This document shows, one piece after another, positions 24,490 to 33,950 of a DNA stretch of 64,000 bases. Each line of letters opens with the position of its first letter. Position 1 is the first letter of the stretch. The translations under genes and the position numbers were made by a program. Below the pieces are notes generated by a model that saw only the letters and a list, made by a program, of their open reading frames with translations, did no database searches and was not told the origin of the DNA. Source of the DNA: CAZVPF01 sp964628195 (GTDB lineage Bacteria; Planctomycetota; Phycisphaerae; Sedimentisphaerales; Anaerohalosphaeraceae); the NCBI GenBank assembly GCA_964628195.1, contig CAZVPF010000017.1, positions 11,755-75,754 of the forward strand, in the 5' to 3' direction.

Positions 24490-26556
24490 ATGGCGTCAAA
24501 AAGCAGGTTTTCAGACAATCAGGCTGTCAGTGCGGGTATAACACGCAGGCGTTTTTTAGGCTCTGCGGCGGCTGTTACCGCATCTGCCGCTGCGCTGCCT
24601 TATCTGCCTAAAACCGCTTATGCCGGACCCGGTAAACAGGCATTCAAGAGCCGTAAAGTTGTCATACTTGGTTTTGACGGCATGGACCCTTTGCTCAGCG
24701 GCAAACTCATGTCAGAGGGCAAAATGCCGAACTTCGCAAAGCTTGCGGCTGGCGGAGGGTTTTCTGCCTTAGGCACGAGTATGCCCCCGCAGAGCCCTGT
24801 CGCTTGGGCGAACTTTATTAACGGCGCAGGGCCTGGCACGCACGGCATATTCGACTTTATCCACCGCAATCCCGAAAAGCAGTGCATGCCGTTTTTTTCC
24901 GCCGCCGAGACACTTGCAGGGTGCGGGTACTGGAAAATGGGTGAATATAAAATACAGATGCCGTTCTGGCCTTTTAATCACGAGGCTCCTGAAACTGTTT
25001 TGCGTCGGCAGGGGACACCTTTCTGGCACTGGCTCGACAGGGCGGGTATTAACTCGACTTTTTATAACCTGCCGTCGAATTACCCTGCGAGCGAATCTAA
25101 ATACGGTCATCACCGGTGCCTTTCCGGGATGGGCACGCCGGATCTGCTGGGCACTTACGGCACGTATCAGCATTTTGCCGAGGACGGGCCTTTGAAGACC
25201 GTCGACGAGGGCGGGGGGATGCGTTCGTGGATATTCTTCGAGGGTGATACGACGGACCCGAAACCTGTGCTGCTTGGCCCGCCTAATACAATGCTCGTTC
25301 AGCCGGAGCCGTCAAAGTCGGAGTTTACGATTCATCGTGATATTCCCGCGGATTCTGCGGTGATTAAAATACAGGACAAGACCGTCGTGCTGAAAAAGGG
25401 GCAGTGGAGCGGCTGGGTGCGGGTAGATTTTGAGATGACCACGCCGAGGCTTATGCCTAATCAGCATGTCAGCGGAATTTGCCGTTTTTACCTGCAGGAG
25501 GTTTCGCCGAATTTCCGGCTGTATGTTTCACCGATAAACACTGACCCCGCGGACCCGGCGATTCAGTTGACCGAGCCGGCAGGCTTTGTTAAGAAGCTTA
25601 ACAGGGACCTTGGGCTGTTCTATAACACGGGTTTCCAGGAGGACCATAAGGCGCTTTCCAACGGTGTGTTCACCGACAGCGAATATATCCGCCAGGCGGG
25701 GATTGTGCTGGACGAGCGGATGGAACTGCTCGAACGTGCTAAGAAAGACTACGACGACGGGCTGCTGTTTTTCTATTTTTCCAGCACGGACATGCAGTCT
25801 CACATGCTCTGGTGGGACACTGAGGCGAAGCACCCGACGCGTTCTGCGGGCGAGGCGAAAGACTGCTTTGAACATTTGAAAAATGTTTACTGCCGGATGG
25901 ACGCGGTTATGGGCGATATAATAAAACATTACGGCGACGAAGCCCTGGTAATGGCTCTCAGCGACCACGGGTTCGCCAATTTCCGCAGGCAGTTCAATCT
26001 TAATACCTGGCTGCGCGAGAACGGTTACCTGTATCCGGGCGACTGCAAATCTATTATGACCGGTGCGGACTGGTCGAATACGAGGGCGTATGGGCTTGGG
26101 ATTAACGGGCTGTATCTCAATCTCAAGGGCAGGGAGAGGGACGGAGTTGTTGAAACGGGCGCTGAAAGAGAGCTACTGCTTGAAGAATTGACCGAAAAGC
26201 TGAACAACCTGCGGGACCACGACGGCGAAAAGCCAATTGCGGCTGTGCGGCGCAGCGACGAGATGTATTCCGGGCCGGCGACGAGACTTGCACCGGATCT
26301 TATCATCGGGTATAAGAGGGGCTACCGGGCGTCGTGGGAGACGTGTTTGGGCGATTTGACGGACGAGTATCTGCTGGACAACGACTTGCCGTGGGCAGCG
26401 GACCACTGCGCGGATTTGACCGAGGTGCCGGGCGTGCTGTTTGCGAACAGGCCAATAGCCCGGAGGGGGCCGTCTATTTCGGACCTTGCACCGACGGTGC
26501 TTGAATATTTCGGGCTCGAAAAACCGGGGCAGATGACCGGGACAAATGTTATTTGA
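24490..26556 (+). CDS. Alkaline-phosphatase-superfamily phosphodiesterase with Tat signal
   Basis: A 688-residue paralogue of the preceding protein. The N-terminus has the twin-arginine motif TRRRFLG (residues 18-24), an Ala-rich hydrophobic stretch and a likely cleavage after AYA45, so it should be exported folded by the TatABC system encoded just upstream. Blocks VILGFDGMD, SPVAWANFINGAGPGTHGIFDF, MALSDHGF and WAADHCAD carry the metal ligands. Substrate unknown; nucleotide, phospholipid or glycan phosphodiesters are all possible. The two genes are 56 bases apart. Confidence 0.88.
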   Translation: MASKSRFSDNQAVSAGITRRRFLGSAAAVTASAAALPYLPKTAYAGPGKQAFKSRKVVILGFDGMDPLLSGKLMSEGKMPNFAKLAAGGGFSALGTSMPPQSPVAWANFINGAGPGTHGIFDFIHRNPEKQCMPFFSAAETLAGCGYWKMGEYKIQMPFWPFNHEAPETVLRRQGTPFWHWLDRAGINSTFYNLPSNYPASESKYGHHRCLSGMGTPDLLGTYGTYQHFAEDGPLKTVDEGGGMRSWIFFEGDTTDPKPVLLGPPNTMLVQPEPSKSEFTIHRDIPADSAVIKIQDKTVVLKKGQWSGWVRVDFEMTTPRLMPNQHVSGICRFYLQEVSPNFRLYVSPINTDPADPAIQLTEPAGFVKKLNRDLGLFYNTGFQEDHKALSNGVFTDSEYIRQAGIVLDERMELLERAKKDYDDGLLFFYFSSTDMQSHMLWWDTEAKHPTRSAGEAKDCFEHLKNVYCRMDAVMGDIIKHYGDEALVMALSDHGFANFRRQFNLNTWLRENGYLYPGDCKSIMTGADWSNTRAYGLGINGLYLNLKGRERDGVVETGAERELLLEELTEKLNNLRDHDGEKPIAAVRRSDEMYSGPATRLAPDLIIGYKRGYRASWETCLGDLTDEYLLDNDLPWAADHCADLTEVPGVLFANRPIARRGPSISDLAPTVLEYFGLEKPGQMTGTNVI

Positions 26557-26609
26557 GGGCCTGTTGAAAAGGCAGGGGCAATTAGCGGTAACCAGTTAAA
26601 GGAAGGAAA

Positions 26610-26795
26610 ATGGCAAAGGTAAAAGTAGACGGCGGGCTGTACGAGCGTGCGAAAAAGGCCGCTGAGGCGGTAGGCTATTCAAGCGTGGACGAGTTTATCA
26701 TTCACGTTATCGAAAAGGAACTTTCGAAGATAGAAGAGGCGCAGAACAGCGACGACGTTGAAGAACAGCTCCGCGGTTTAGGGTATATCGAGTAA
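26610..26795 (+). CDS. Small conserved protein, 61 residues
   Basis: MAKVKVDGGLYERAKKAAEA opens a short helical protein with a strand-helix-helix pattern like a ribbon-helix-helix fold, ending in EEQLRGLGYIE. That ending resembles the L-x-x-LGY(I/L) C-terminal tail common in sulfatases of the alkaline-phosphatase superfamily, encoded next door, so it may be a detached regulatory or docking piece. Both readings are inference. GGAAGG precedes the ATG, and its stop overlaps the next ATG (TAATG). Confidence 0.7.
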   Translation: MAKVKVDGGLYERAKKAAEAVGYSSVDEFIIHVIEKELSKIEEAQNSDDVEEQLRGLGYIE

Positions 26796-27637
26796 TGCAG
26801 GCTCTTGTCAGTGTTGTGATTTTTCTTAATACACTGTTCAATGCCGTGTTCGGTTTTTTGTTCGCGCCGGTGGCGTGGCTGCCCGGGTGGTTGTCGATCA
26901 CGATTATTTCCGGGGTGGTCGGTGTCGCATTGCTTTATGTTTATAAGTGGACCTCGAACCAGGAGGCTATCGGGAAGGTTCGCGACAGTATCAGCGCGAA
27001 TCTGCTGGCACTGAAACTTTATAAAGACTCGCTTTCGGTTACGCTTAAGGCCCAGGGCAGGGTGTTTTGGGGCGCGTTCGGGCTGCTTTTTCATTCGCTT
27101 CGTCCGATGACGGTAATGCTTGTTCCGGTGGTGCTGCTGCTTTCCCAGATGGGGGCTTGGTATCAGTTTGCACCTGCGGTGCCCGGTGATGAGGTCCTGG
27201 TCAAGGCAAGTCTCGATGAGAGCGCGGCGGAGCAGATAAGCGAGGTGCGGTTAATTCCCGGCGATGGGGTTCGCGTTACGCTCGGGCCGGTGCATGTATA
27301 CGATGAAAACGAGGTTTACTGGAAAGTGTCGGCTGAATCAGCGGCGGCAGGTGAGCTGCAGGTAAGTGTCGGGGGTGAAAACTTTGGCAAAACTTTCCGT
27401 TCAGGCATGGATATTTCGCGGATAAGTCCGCTAAGACCGGGATATGACCTCGGCGAGGTGATCCTTTACCCGCTTGAAAAGCCTTTCAGGCCCGGTCAGC
27501 CTGTCCGGAGCATATCCGTCGAATATCCCGAGCGCGGGGGGTATATAAGCGGGGCGGACTGGTGGATTGTGTATTTTTTCGCAGCTTCGATGATCATCGC
27601 TTTTCTCTTTAAGCCCCTTATTAAGGTGCGTCTGTAA
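26795..27637 (+). CDS. Membrane protein with coiled-coil loop, hypothetical
   Basis: A 280-residue protein with hydrophobic segments at about 5-25, 32-50 and 100-125, an extracytoplasmic beta-rich domain (about 130-245) and a last helix near 255-275. Between helices 2 and 3 is a charged helical loop (KWTSNQEAIGKVRDS... ) followed by an amphipathic stretch. That layout recalls the Oxa1/EMC3 (DUF106) superfamily, but I cannot confirm it. It is translationally coupled to the 61-residue protein and ends the phosphodiesterase operon. Confidence 0.72.
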   Translation: MQALVSVVIFLNTLFNAVFGFLFAPVAWLPGWLSITIISGVVGVALLYVYKWTSNQEAIGKVRDSISANLLALKLYKDSLSVTLKAQGRVFWGAFGLLFHSLRPMTVMLVPVVLLLSQMGAWYQFAPAVPGDEVLVKASLDESAAEQISEVRLIPGDGVRVTLGPVHVYDENEVYWKVSAESAAAGELQVSVGGENFGKTFRSGMDISRISPLRPGYDLGEVILYPLEKPFRPGQPVRSISVEYPERGGYISGADWWIVYFFAASMIIAFLFKPLIKVRL

Positions 27638-27689
27638 CGGATCCGGGTTCGAGACCGGGCTTAAAAGGGCATTTTTTCCAAAAAAGAGA

Positions 27690-27717
27690 TTGAAATAATC
27701 CCGCGTCTATATATATT
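27690..27717 (+). promoter_or_regulatory. Candidate ilvC promoter
   Basis: TTGAAA at 27690-27695 and TATATT at 27712-27717, 16 bases apart, lie about 85 bases before the ilvC ATG. The run TTTTTTCCAAAAAA just upstream (27672-27685) may end the previous transcript. Confidence 0.5.
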
Positions 27718-27801
27718 AGTTGTTTTGCTTAAAGCCTGGAAGCTGTTAATCGGCTTATCAAGTAAACAGACATTTTAAATTATATTGAAAGTGAGGCTAT
27801 C

Positions 27802-28902
27802 ATGGCTGTTATGGATTTTGGCGGCGTAAAGGAAAATGTCGTAATGAGAAAAGAATTTACGTTAGCGAAGGCCCACAGGGTGCTGCGGGACGAAGTGATC
27901 GCCGTGATCGGCTACGGTGTGCAGGGCCCGGCGCAGGCACTGAATATGAAGGACAACGGGTTCAACGTGATTATCGGTCAGTCGAAGAAGTTCAAAAAGG
28001 ACTGGGACCGTGCTGTTAAGGACGGCTGGAAGCCGGGCAAGACGCTTTTCGATATCGAAGAAGCGGTTCAGCGCGGTACGATAATTCAGTACCTCGTTTC
28101 GGACGCGGCGCAGAAAGTTCTGTGGCCGACGATCAAGAAAAACCTGAGCGAGGGCGATGCTCTATATTTCTCGCACGGTTTTTCGATTGTGTACAAGGAC
28201 CAGACAAAGGTTATCCCGCCGGAGAATGTTGATGTGATAATGGTCGCCCCCAAGGGTTCGGGGACCTCGGTCCGCAGGAACTTCCTTTCCGGCGCGGGGA
28301 TCAATTCGAGTTTTGCGGTTTTCCAGGACTTTACCGGCAAGGCCGAGGAACGCTGCAAGGCAGTAGGAATCGCGATCGGTTCGGGGTACCTGTTCCCGAC
28401 CACGTTCGAGCAGGAAGTTTACAGCGATCTTACCGGCGAACGCGGGGTTTTGATGGGCGCACTTGCGGGCGTTATGGAGGCTCAGTATGATGTGCTCCGC
28501 AAGAACGGTCACAGCCCGTCGGAGGCGTTTAACGAGACCGTCGAGGAGCTTACGCAGAGCCTGATCCGGCTGGTCGATGAGAACGGTATGGACTGGATGT
28601 ACGCGAACTGCTCGGCGACGGCGCAGCGGGGCGCATTGGACTGGAAGCCCAAGTTCAAAAAGGCGGTTATGCCCGTGTTCAAAGAGCTTTACCAGCGGGT
28701 GAAAACCGGTGCCGAGACAAAGCGGGTATTAAGCTCGTGCGGCAAGGCCGACTACCAGGAAAAGCTCACTGCAGAGCTTGACAAGATCGGCAACAGCGAG
28801 ATGTGGCAGGCAGGGAAGACGACCCGTTCGCTTCGTCCCAAGGAAAAGGCCAAGAAGATGACAAAGGCAACCAAGGGCGTTTCGGGCAGGGCATCCAATT
28901 AG
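27802..28902 (+). CDS. ilvC: Ketol-acid reductoisomerase
   Basis: A 366-residue class I KARI, which converts acetolactate and acetohydroxybutyrate to dihydroxy acids, one step before IlvD. The NAD(P)-binding block is IAVIGYGVQGPAQAL, and the metal-site blocks include VAPKGSGTSVRR and the C-terminal knotted domain (GERGVLMGALAGVMEAQYDVL). An extra basic tail (RPKEKAKKMTKATKG) extends the usual end. It has its own promoter and a strong terminator, so it is a single-gene unit separate from ilvD. Confidence 0.97.
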   Translation: MAVMDFGGVKENVVMRKEFTLAKAHRVLRDEVIAVIGYGVQGPAQALNMKDNGFNVIIGQSKKFKKDWDRAVKDGWKPGKTLFDIEEAVQRGTIIQYLVSDAAQKVLWPTIKKNLSEGDALYFSHGFSIVYKDQTKVIPPENVDVIMVAPKGSGTSVRRNFLSGAGINSSFAVFQDFTGKAEERCKAVGIAIGSGYLFPTTFEQEVYSDLTGERGVLMGALAGVMEAQYDVLRKNGHSPSEAFNETVEELTQSLIRLVDENGMDWMYANCSATAQRGALDWKPKFKKAVMPVFKELYQRVKTGAETKRVLSSCGKADYQEKLTAELDKIGNSEMWQAGKTTRSLRPKEKAKKMTKATKGVSGRASN

Positions 28903-28942
28903 CAGGAACTGCTTAAAGCTTTACGGGATTTATGAAAACAAG

Positions 28943-28968
28943 GCCGCTGCGAACCAGCGGCTTTTTTT
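28943..28968 (+). terminator. Rho-independent terminator of ilvC
   Basis: GCCGCTG (28943-28949) and CAGCGGC (28955-28961) form a 7-pair stem with a CGAAC loop, followed by seven Ts (28962-28968). This is the clearest terminator in the window. Confidence 0.9.
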
Positions 28969-29029
28969 GTGCGATCATGTTTTTTAACCGGCGATATCGT
29001 TCTGTCGATGCAGGGTTTCGTAAATATAC

Positions 29030-29058
29030 TTGCTAAAAGGCTTTTAAAAGTATAAAAT
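29030..29058 (+). promoter_or_regulatory. Candidate aconitase promoter
   Basis: TTGCTA at 29030-29035 and TAAAAT at 29053-29058 are separated by 17 bases; an overlapping TATAAA begins at 29051. The ATG follows 50 bases on. Confidence 0.5.
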
Positions 29059-29108
29059 CCGAGTTTCCGTAATTATCGTTAATCTTTGCATCAAATTCGG
29101 AGTCTTAC

Positions 29109-31070
29109 ATGGCCAAAACACTTACGTACAAAATACTCGAGGCCCATCTTGTCGAGGGCCGGCTTGAGCAGGGCGAGCCTGTCGGTATTCGGATCGACCA
29201 GACGCTGACCCAGGACGCGACGGGGACGACCGCGTTTCTGCTGTTCGAGTCGATGGGAATCAAACGTGTCAAAACCGATGTTTCGGTCAGCTATATCGAT
29301 CACAATATGAGCCAGTTCGGCCCGGAGAATCATAACGACCACCTGTACCTGCAGACGGTTTCGACGCGTGCAGGTGCGTATCACTCGCGGCCGGGCAACG
29401 GAATATGTCACCAGGTACACCTCGAAAGGTTCGGCAAGAGCGGCGCGACTCTGCTCGGCAGTGATTCACATACGCCCACCGGCGGGGGTATCGGAATGAT
29501 CGCCATCGGCGCCGGCGGAATGGATGTTGCGGTCGCGATGGGCGGCGGTGCGTTTTACCTTACCTGCCCGAAAGTTATAGGGGTCAAACTTACCGGGGCT
29601 CTGAACGACTGGGTTGCGAGCAAAGATGTGATACTGAAGCTGCTTAGCATACTGAGCACCAAGGGCAACGTCGGATGCGTGGTGGAATACTTCGGGCAGG
29701 GCGTTGAAACTCTGACTGTACCCCAGCGGGCGACGATAACGAATATGGGCGCGGAGCTCGGTGTAACGACGAGCGTTTTTCCGAGCGATGAACAGACGCG
29801 TAAATTTCTTGCCGCCCAGGACAGGGAAAAAGACTTCATGCCGCTGGCGGCGGATGAGGGATGTGAATATGACAGGGTAATCGAGATCAACCTCAGTGAG
29901 CTTGTGCCGATGGCTGCGTGCCCGTCGTCACCGGACAATATCAAGACGGTCGACGAGCTTGCCGGCGGCGAGGTCAACCAGGTCGTGGTCGGAAGCTGTA
30001 CGAACTCGAGCTACACCGACCTGATGATGCTGGCGAAAGTGCTGAAAGGGCGCAAGATACACCCGCTGGTTGAATTCGCGGTCGCACCCGGCAGCAAGCA
30101 GGTAATGAGTATGCTCGCCCGTAACGGGGCTCTTGCCGATATAATCGACGCCGGAGCGCGTATCCTTGAAAGCGGATGCGGGCCCTGCATAGGGCAGGGT
30201 TTTTCACCGGCCGAGAAGGTCGTGAGCGTGCGGACGTTTAACCGCAACTTTGCCGGACGCACGGGCACTAAGGGGGATACGGCATATCTTGTCAGCCCGG
30301 AGACAGCGGCGGCCTGTGCACTTAACGCCAAGTTCGTAAACCCGCAGAAGATGGGCATTGAATATCCGAAAATCGAAATGCCGACAGAATTTTTAACAGA
30401 CGACAGGATGATCGAAAAGCCTTTGAGCCAAGCCGACGCCGAAAACTCCGAGGTCAAGCGGGCCTCAACGATAGTCGTTCCGGAGTCGCCCCAGCCGCTT
30501 TGTGAAACGCTTGTCGGCAGGGTTCTGCTCAAGTGCGAGGACAAAATAACCACCGACCACATAATGCCGGCTGGTGTGTATCTGAAGTATCGCTCAAATG
30601 TTCCGGAATATGCGAAGTACGTATTCAACTGTTTCAATAAAGAGGGGCAGCCGACCTTTGCCGACCGTGCGCTTGCGCTCAAGGACGAAGGTATCGGCGG
30701 GATCGTCGTGGCTGGCGAAAGCTACGGCCAGGGATCGAGCAGGGAACATGCCGCACTTTGCCCGATGTACCTCGGTGTGCGGGCGGTCATCGCGAAGTCC
30801 ATCGAGCGGATACACAAGGCCAACCTTATCAACTTCGCGATTGTACCCCTTGAATTTGCCGAGCCGTCCGACTATGACAAAATCAAGCCGGAAGACGAGC
30901 TGAAAATAGCAGGCCTTGTCGATGCGGTCAGGTCGAGCGAAACGGTAACCGTTGAGAACGTAAGCGGTGGGACGAAGTTCGAGGCCGTACTGAAGCTTTC
31001 GGAAAGGGACAGGGCGATATTGCTTGCCGGCGGGCTGCTGAGTTATACTAAATCCGGCGGCGGGAAATGA
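29109..31070 (+). CDS. Aconitate hydratase, Aquifex type
   Basis: A 653-residue aconitase-family enzyme isomerising citrate and isocitrate, or a close homologue acting on homologous substrates. The iron-sulfur ligands are in VVGSCTNSS and ESGCGPCIGQG. SDSHTPTGGGIG and the swivel-domain GESYGQGSSREHAALCP are intact. At about 650 residues with a single-chain LeuC+LeuD layout, it fits the short aconitases first noted in Aquifex, not AcnA (about 890) or AcnB. GGAG lies 8 bases before ATG. The LOG gene overlaps its stop (ATGA). Confidence 0.92.
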   Translation: MAKTLTYKILEAHLVEGRLEQGEPVGIRIDQTLTQDATGTTAFLLFESMGIKRVKTDVSVSYIDHNMSQFGPENHNDHLYLQTVSTRAGAYHSRPGNGICHQVHLERFGKSGATLLGSDSHTPTGGGIGMIAIGAGGMDVAVAMGGGAFYLTCPKVIGVKLTGALNDWVASKDVILKLLSILSTKGNVGCVVEYFGQGVETLTVPQRATITNMGAELGVTTSVFPSDEQTRKFLAAQDREKDFMPLAADEGCEYDRVIEINLSELVPMAACPSSPDNIKTVDELAGGEVNQVVVGSCTNSSYTDLMMLAKVLKGRKIHPLVEFAVAPGSKQVMSMLARNGALADIIDAGARILESGCGPCIGQGFSPAEKVVSVRTFNRNFAGRTGTKGDTAYLVSPETAAACALNAKFVNPQKMGIEYPKIEMPTEFLTDDRMIEKPLSQADAENSEVKRASTIVVPESPQPLCETLVGRVLLKCEDKITTDHIMPAGVYLKYRSNVPEYAKYVFNCFNKEGQPTFADRALALKDEGIGGIVVAGESYGQGSSREHAALCPMYLGVRAVIAKSIERIHKANLINFAIVPLEFAEPSDYDKIKPEDELKIAGLVDAVRSSETVTVENVSGGTKFEAVLKLSERDRAILLAGGLLSYTKSGGGK

Positions 31071-31585
31071 GCCGGCGCATCGTTACAGTTTTCGGCTCGG
31101 GTAAAATACCCGACGGCGGTGAAGAGTACCGGTTCGCTTACGAACTGGGCGCCTGCCTGGCAAGGGCGGGCTTTGCAGTCGCCAACGGCGGATACGGCGG
31201 GACAATGCTTGCCTGCTCCAAAGGAGCGGCGGAAAATGGCGGCAAAGTAACAGGCGTTACCTGTGACGCATTCGGGCGAGGCGGGGCAAACGAATACGTC
31301 GGCGAGGAGATCAGAACGCCCGACCTGCGGGACAGGCTCGGCAAGCTTGTGGAACTTGGCGAAGCTTATGTCGTATTGCCCGGCGGAACGGGCACACTGC
31401 TTGAACTTGCGTGGGTCTGGGAATCGGCGAATAAGGGCTTTGATTGTCAGGGCAAAAAGATTATAATTACAGGCGCGTTCTGGGATCCGCTTGTCGAGAT
31501 GATGGCGAGTGTAAAGGCTAAAAGCGAAAAATGCCTGCTCAAGGCAGAGAGCCCCGAAGAAGTGGTCAAACTTTTAAGCGAGTGA
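31067..31585 (+). CDS. LOG-family (TIGR00725-like) nucleotide-binding protein
   Basis: A 172-residue Rossmann-fold protein of the LOG/possible lysine decarboxylase superfamily. The phosphate-binding GGYGGTM and the catalytic-type PGGTGTLLEL (canonical PGGxGTxxE) are both seen. Plant-like LOG enzymes release free bases from nucleoside monophosphates, but this branch has no proven substrate. Its ATG overlaps the aconitase TGA by 4 bases. Confidence 0.85.
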   Translation: MSRRIVTVFGSGKIPDGGEEYRFAYELGACLARAGFAVANGGYGGTMLACSKGAAENGGKVTGVTCDAFGRGGANEYVGEEIRTPDLRDRLGKLVELGEAYVVLPGGTGTLLELAWVWESANKGFDCQGKKIIITGAFWDPLVEMMASVKAKSEKCLLKAESPEEVVKLLSE

Positions 31586-31590
31586 AAATA

Positions 31591-32613
31591 ATGAATGTTT
31601 CCGAGATAAAGAATAAGCTTTTAATCGTGCTTTTTGCGGGACTGACGTCCGTGCTTCCGCTTCAAGCGAAAGACGATATATTCGCAGATGACGACCCGGA
31701 CAGGATGGCCCAGCGGTTCTATCTTGAAAGGCTCAGGGAGCAGCAGACTATTAAGGGCACGGAGAAAAGCAAGCCCGATTCGCCGCCTGCGAAACTGCTG
31801 CGTGAGGGCATGATACTGCAGGGCATCGACGGCAGCATTATAAAAATGCCCGGAAGGTACACAGACTGGTTCTTCGTGAGCGACAGTTCCTTGAGCGACA
31901 TGAAGACGACTTTGCCGGCGGGCAGTTTCTTCGAGCTTGTCAAGTGTTCCACGCTCGAACAGATCGAGGCCGAGTATAATTCTCAGTACCCCGAGACCGC
32001 TGGCGAGGCTGTTTCCCGGCAAAACACCCGACCCGGTGAAACACCGGACCCGAACAGCCCGGCTGTGCTCGAACCGCAAAAGCTTGTCGATCCTTACAGC
32101 GTCAAGCTGTGGGCAAGGGTGGTGAGGTACGATAATAAAAATTACTTTTACCCGGTTCTGTTCATTCCGACAACTTCGGGCGAGAGGCCCGGCGGGGCAG
32201 AGAATACCGAGCAAGGTTACGAGGGTGCGAGCCAGTCGCCGCCTTCGAGCGATTCGATAATACCGTCCAACGTGATGGAGAAGCTGAAGCCGCGAAAGTT
32301 TATAAATATGGCCAAGGCCCGGCAGTATGTGGACACCGAGGGCGACGCGGTGCTGGTCGACCGGACGGGTTTTCTCATAACGGACAAAGGCAGGCAGCTT
32401 TTTCATATAGACGGTTTCGGCCGCAACATAAGTGATATGGAGTTTGTGACACTGCCCTGCGAGGTGCTTGCGGATATCGAGCGGAGCCTGGCTTTGTCAC
32501 AATGGCGGCAGAGGTATCGTGTTTCGGGCATTATTACAAAGTATAAGGGCGATTATTATCTTCTGCCCCAGCGGGCAATAAGGGCTTACAGCAACGGCAA
32601 CTTCGCGAGATAG
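31591..32613 (+). CDS. Exported hypothetical protein
   Basis: A 340-residue protein with a Sec-type signal peptide (MNVSEIKNKLLIVLFAGL..., likely cleaved after PLQA). It has no recognised domain. The mature part has a helical N-terminus (DDDPDRMAQRFYLERLREQQ), a basic/Pro-rich linker with NTRPGETPDPNSPAV, and two similar strand-rich blocks that mention the same sequence type (GRYTDWFFVSDSS and DRTGFLITDKGRQLF). The frame is open upstream into the LOG gene, but ATG 31591 is where the signal peptide begins. Likely the same transcript as aconitase, LOG and hisD. Confidence 0.75.
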   Translation: MNVSEIKNKLLIVLFAGLTSVLPLQAKDDIFADDDPDRMAQRFYLERLREQQTIKGTEKSKPDSPPAKLLREGMILQGIDGSIIKMPGRYTDWFFVSDSSLSDMKTTLPAGSFFELVKCSTLEQIEAEYNSQYPETAGEAVSRQNTRPGETPDPNSPAVLEPQKLVDPYSVKLWARVVRYDNKNYFYPVLFIPTTSGERPGGAENTEQGYEGASQSPPSSDSIIPSNVMEKLKPRKFINMAKARQYVDTEGDAVLVDRTGFLITDKGRQLFHIDGFGRNISDMEFVTLPCEVLADIERSLALSQWRQRYRVSGIITKYKGDYYLLPQRAIRAYSNGNFAR

Positions 32614-32633
32614 ACGTGGTAAGAGATCAAAGC

Positions 32634-33944
32634 ATGGCAGGAAAATTCGACAAGCTGATAATAGACTCGGCCCGGAGGCTTGTGAAACTACGCAAGTCGG
32701 TTTTGAGTATGGCGTGGTTCGACAGCGACGACCAGCGATGCGGCAAGGTCTCCGGGATTATCCGTGAGATCGCCGCGGAAGGCGATGCGAAGCTTGCGGA
32801 GTTCACAGAGCGTTTCGACGGTGTTAAGCTCCGCCCGGAGCAGTTTCTGGTCGAGCGCGAGAGGATGGTCAGCGCGCTGGACTCGCTTGACGGGCAGCTT
32901 AAGGGGTCGATAGAAAAAGCTGTAGAAAACGTCCGCTGCTACCAGTCGGAGATTTTTCTGCCTGCGAAAAGTTCGCATCCGGGCGTTAAGTACACCCCCG
33001 TAGAACGTGTGGGGGTTTGCGTTCCCGGGGCCAGTGCACCGCTGCCTTCGACTGTGATAATGACTGTCGTGCCGGCGCAGGTGGCGGGCGTTAAGGAGAT
33101 CGCCGTTATCTCGCCCCCCCGGTTCGAGGGCTCGATACACCCGGTGATACTGGCGGTTTGCGAAATGCTCGGGGTAAGGGAGGTTTACCGGGTAGGCGGC
33201 GCACAGGCAGTTGCGGCGCTTGGTCTGGGCACCGATACAATAAAGAAAGTCGACAAGATTGTCGGACCCGGCAACCAGTGGGTGCAGACAGCCAAAAAGC
33301 AGCTTCTGGGCAGGGTGGGGATAGACTCCATCGCAGGTCCAAGCGAAGTGCTTGTTATAGCGGACGAATCGGCCAACCCGGCGTGGGTCGCCGCCGACAT
33401 GCTCAGCCAGGCCGAGCATGACCCGGGCTGCGCGCTGGTGTTTACCGACAGTGCGGAGTTCGCCAAGTCGGTAACCGCCGAGCTGGGAAGGCAGGTTCCG
33501 CAGCTTGACCGGGCAGAGCAAACCGAGAAGTGCCTTCTCGAATACAGCGGTATATGCGTTTTCAACGACATGGAGGAAATAATCGAATCGGCAAATGTTT
33601 TTGCAGCCGAACACCTGCAGATCCAGTGCGGCCGAAACAGCCGATCCGTTGCCGAAAGGATAAACAACGCAGGGGCAATATTCATCGGCCCGTATTCACC
33701 CGTTGCCACTGGCGATTACTTCGCCGGGCCCAGCCACACACTGCCGACGGGTATGAGCGCGAGATTCTTTAATGCGTTAAGCAGCAACGACTTTGTCAAG
33801 GCTTCGAGCATAATAGAATATTCTGCAGACAAGCTGAACAGGGACGCTGCGGATATAATCCGCCTTGCTGAGATCGAGGGGCTCGACGCACACGCGAAAA
33901 GTGTGTCGATACGATTAAACGGCAATTCAGGCAGCGCAGACTGA
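32634..33944 (+). CDS. hisD: Histidinol dehydrogenase
   Basis: A 436-residue zinc enzyme that oxidises histidinol to histidine in two NAD-dependent steps. Blocks GVCVPGASAPLPSTVIMT, RVGGAQAVAALG, KIVGPGNQWV, SIAGPSEVLV, QAEHDPGC and GPSHTLPTG are all conserved; the last is GPNHVLPT in most members. ATG 32634 is preferred, with a GTG at 32616 possible. It ends the aconitase-led run. No other his gene is in the window. Confidence 0.95.
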   Translation: MAGKFDKLIIDSARRLVKLRKSVLSMAWFDSDDQRCGKVSGIIREIAAEGDAKLAEFTERFDGVKLRPEQFLVERERMVSALDSLDGQLKGSIEKAVENVRCYQSEIFLPAKSSHPGVKYTPVERVGVCVPGASAPLPSTVIMTVVPAQVAGVKEIAVISPPRFEGSIHPVILAVCEMLGVREVYRVGGAQAVAALGLGTDTIKKVDKIVGPGNQWVQTAKKQLLGRVGIDSIAGPSEVLVIADESANPAWVAADMLSQAEHDPGCALVFTDSAEFAKSVTAELGRQVPQLDRAEQTEKCLLEYSGICVFNDMEEIIESANVFAAEHLQIQCGRNSRSVAERINNAGAIFIGPYSPVATGDYFAGPSHTLPTGMSARFFNALSSNDFVKASSIIEYSADKLNRDAADIIRLAEIEGLDAHAKSVSIRLNGNSGSAD

Positions 33945-33950
33945 CAGCGA

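Noticed and set aside
27638..27680. Terminator CCGG...CCGG after the membrane protein gene
   Set aside because: The pairing is only four bases and not followed directly by a T-run.
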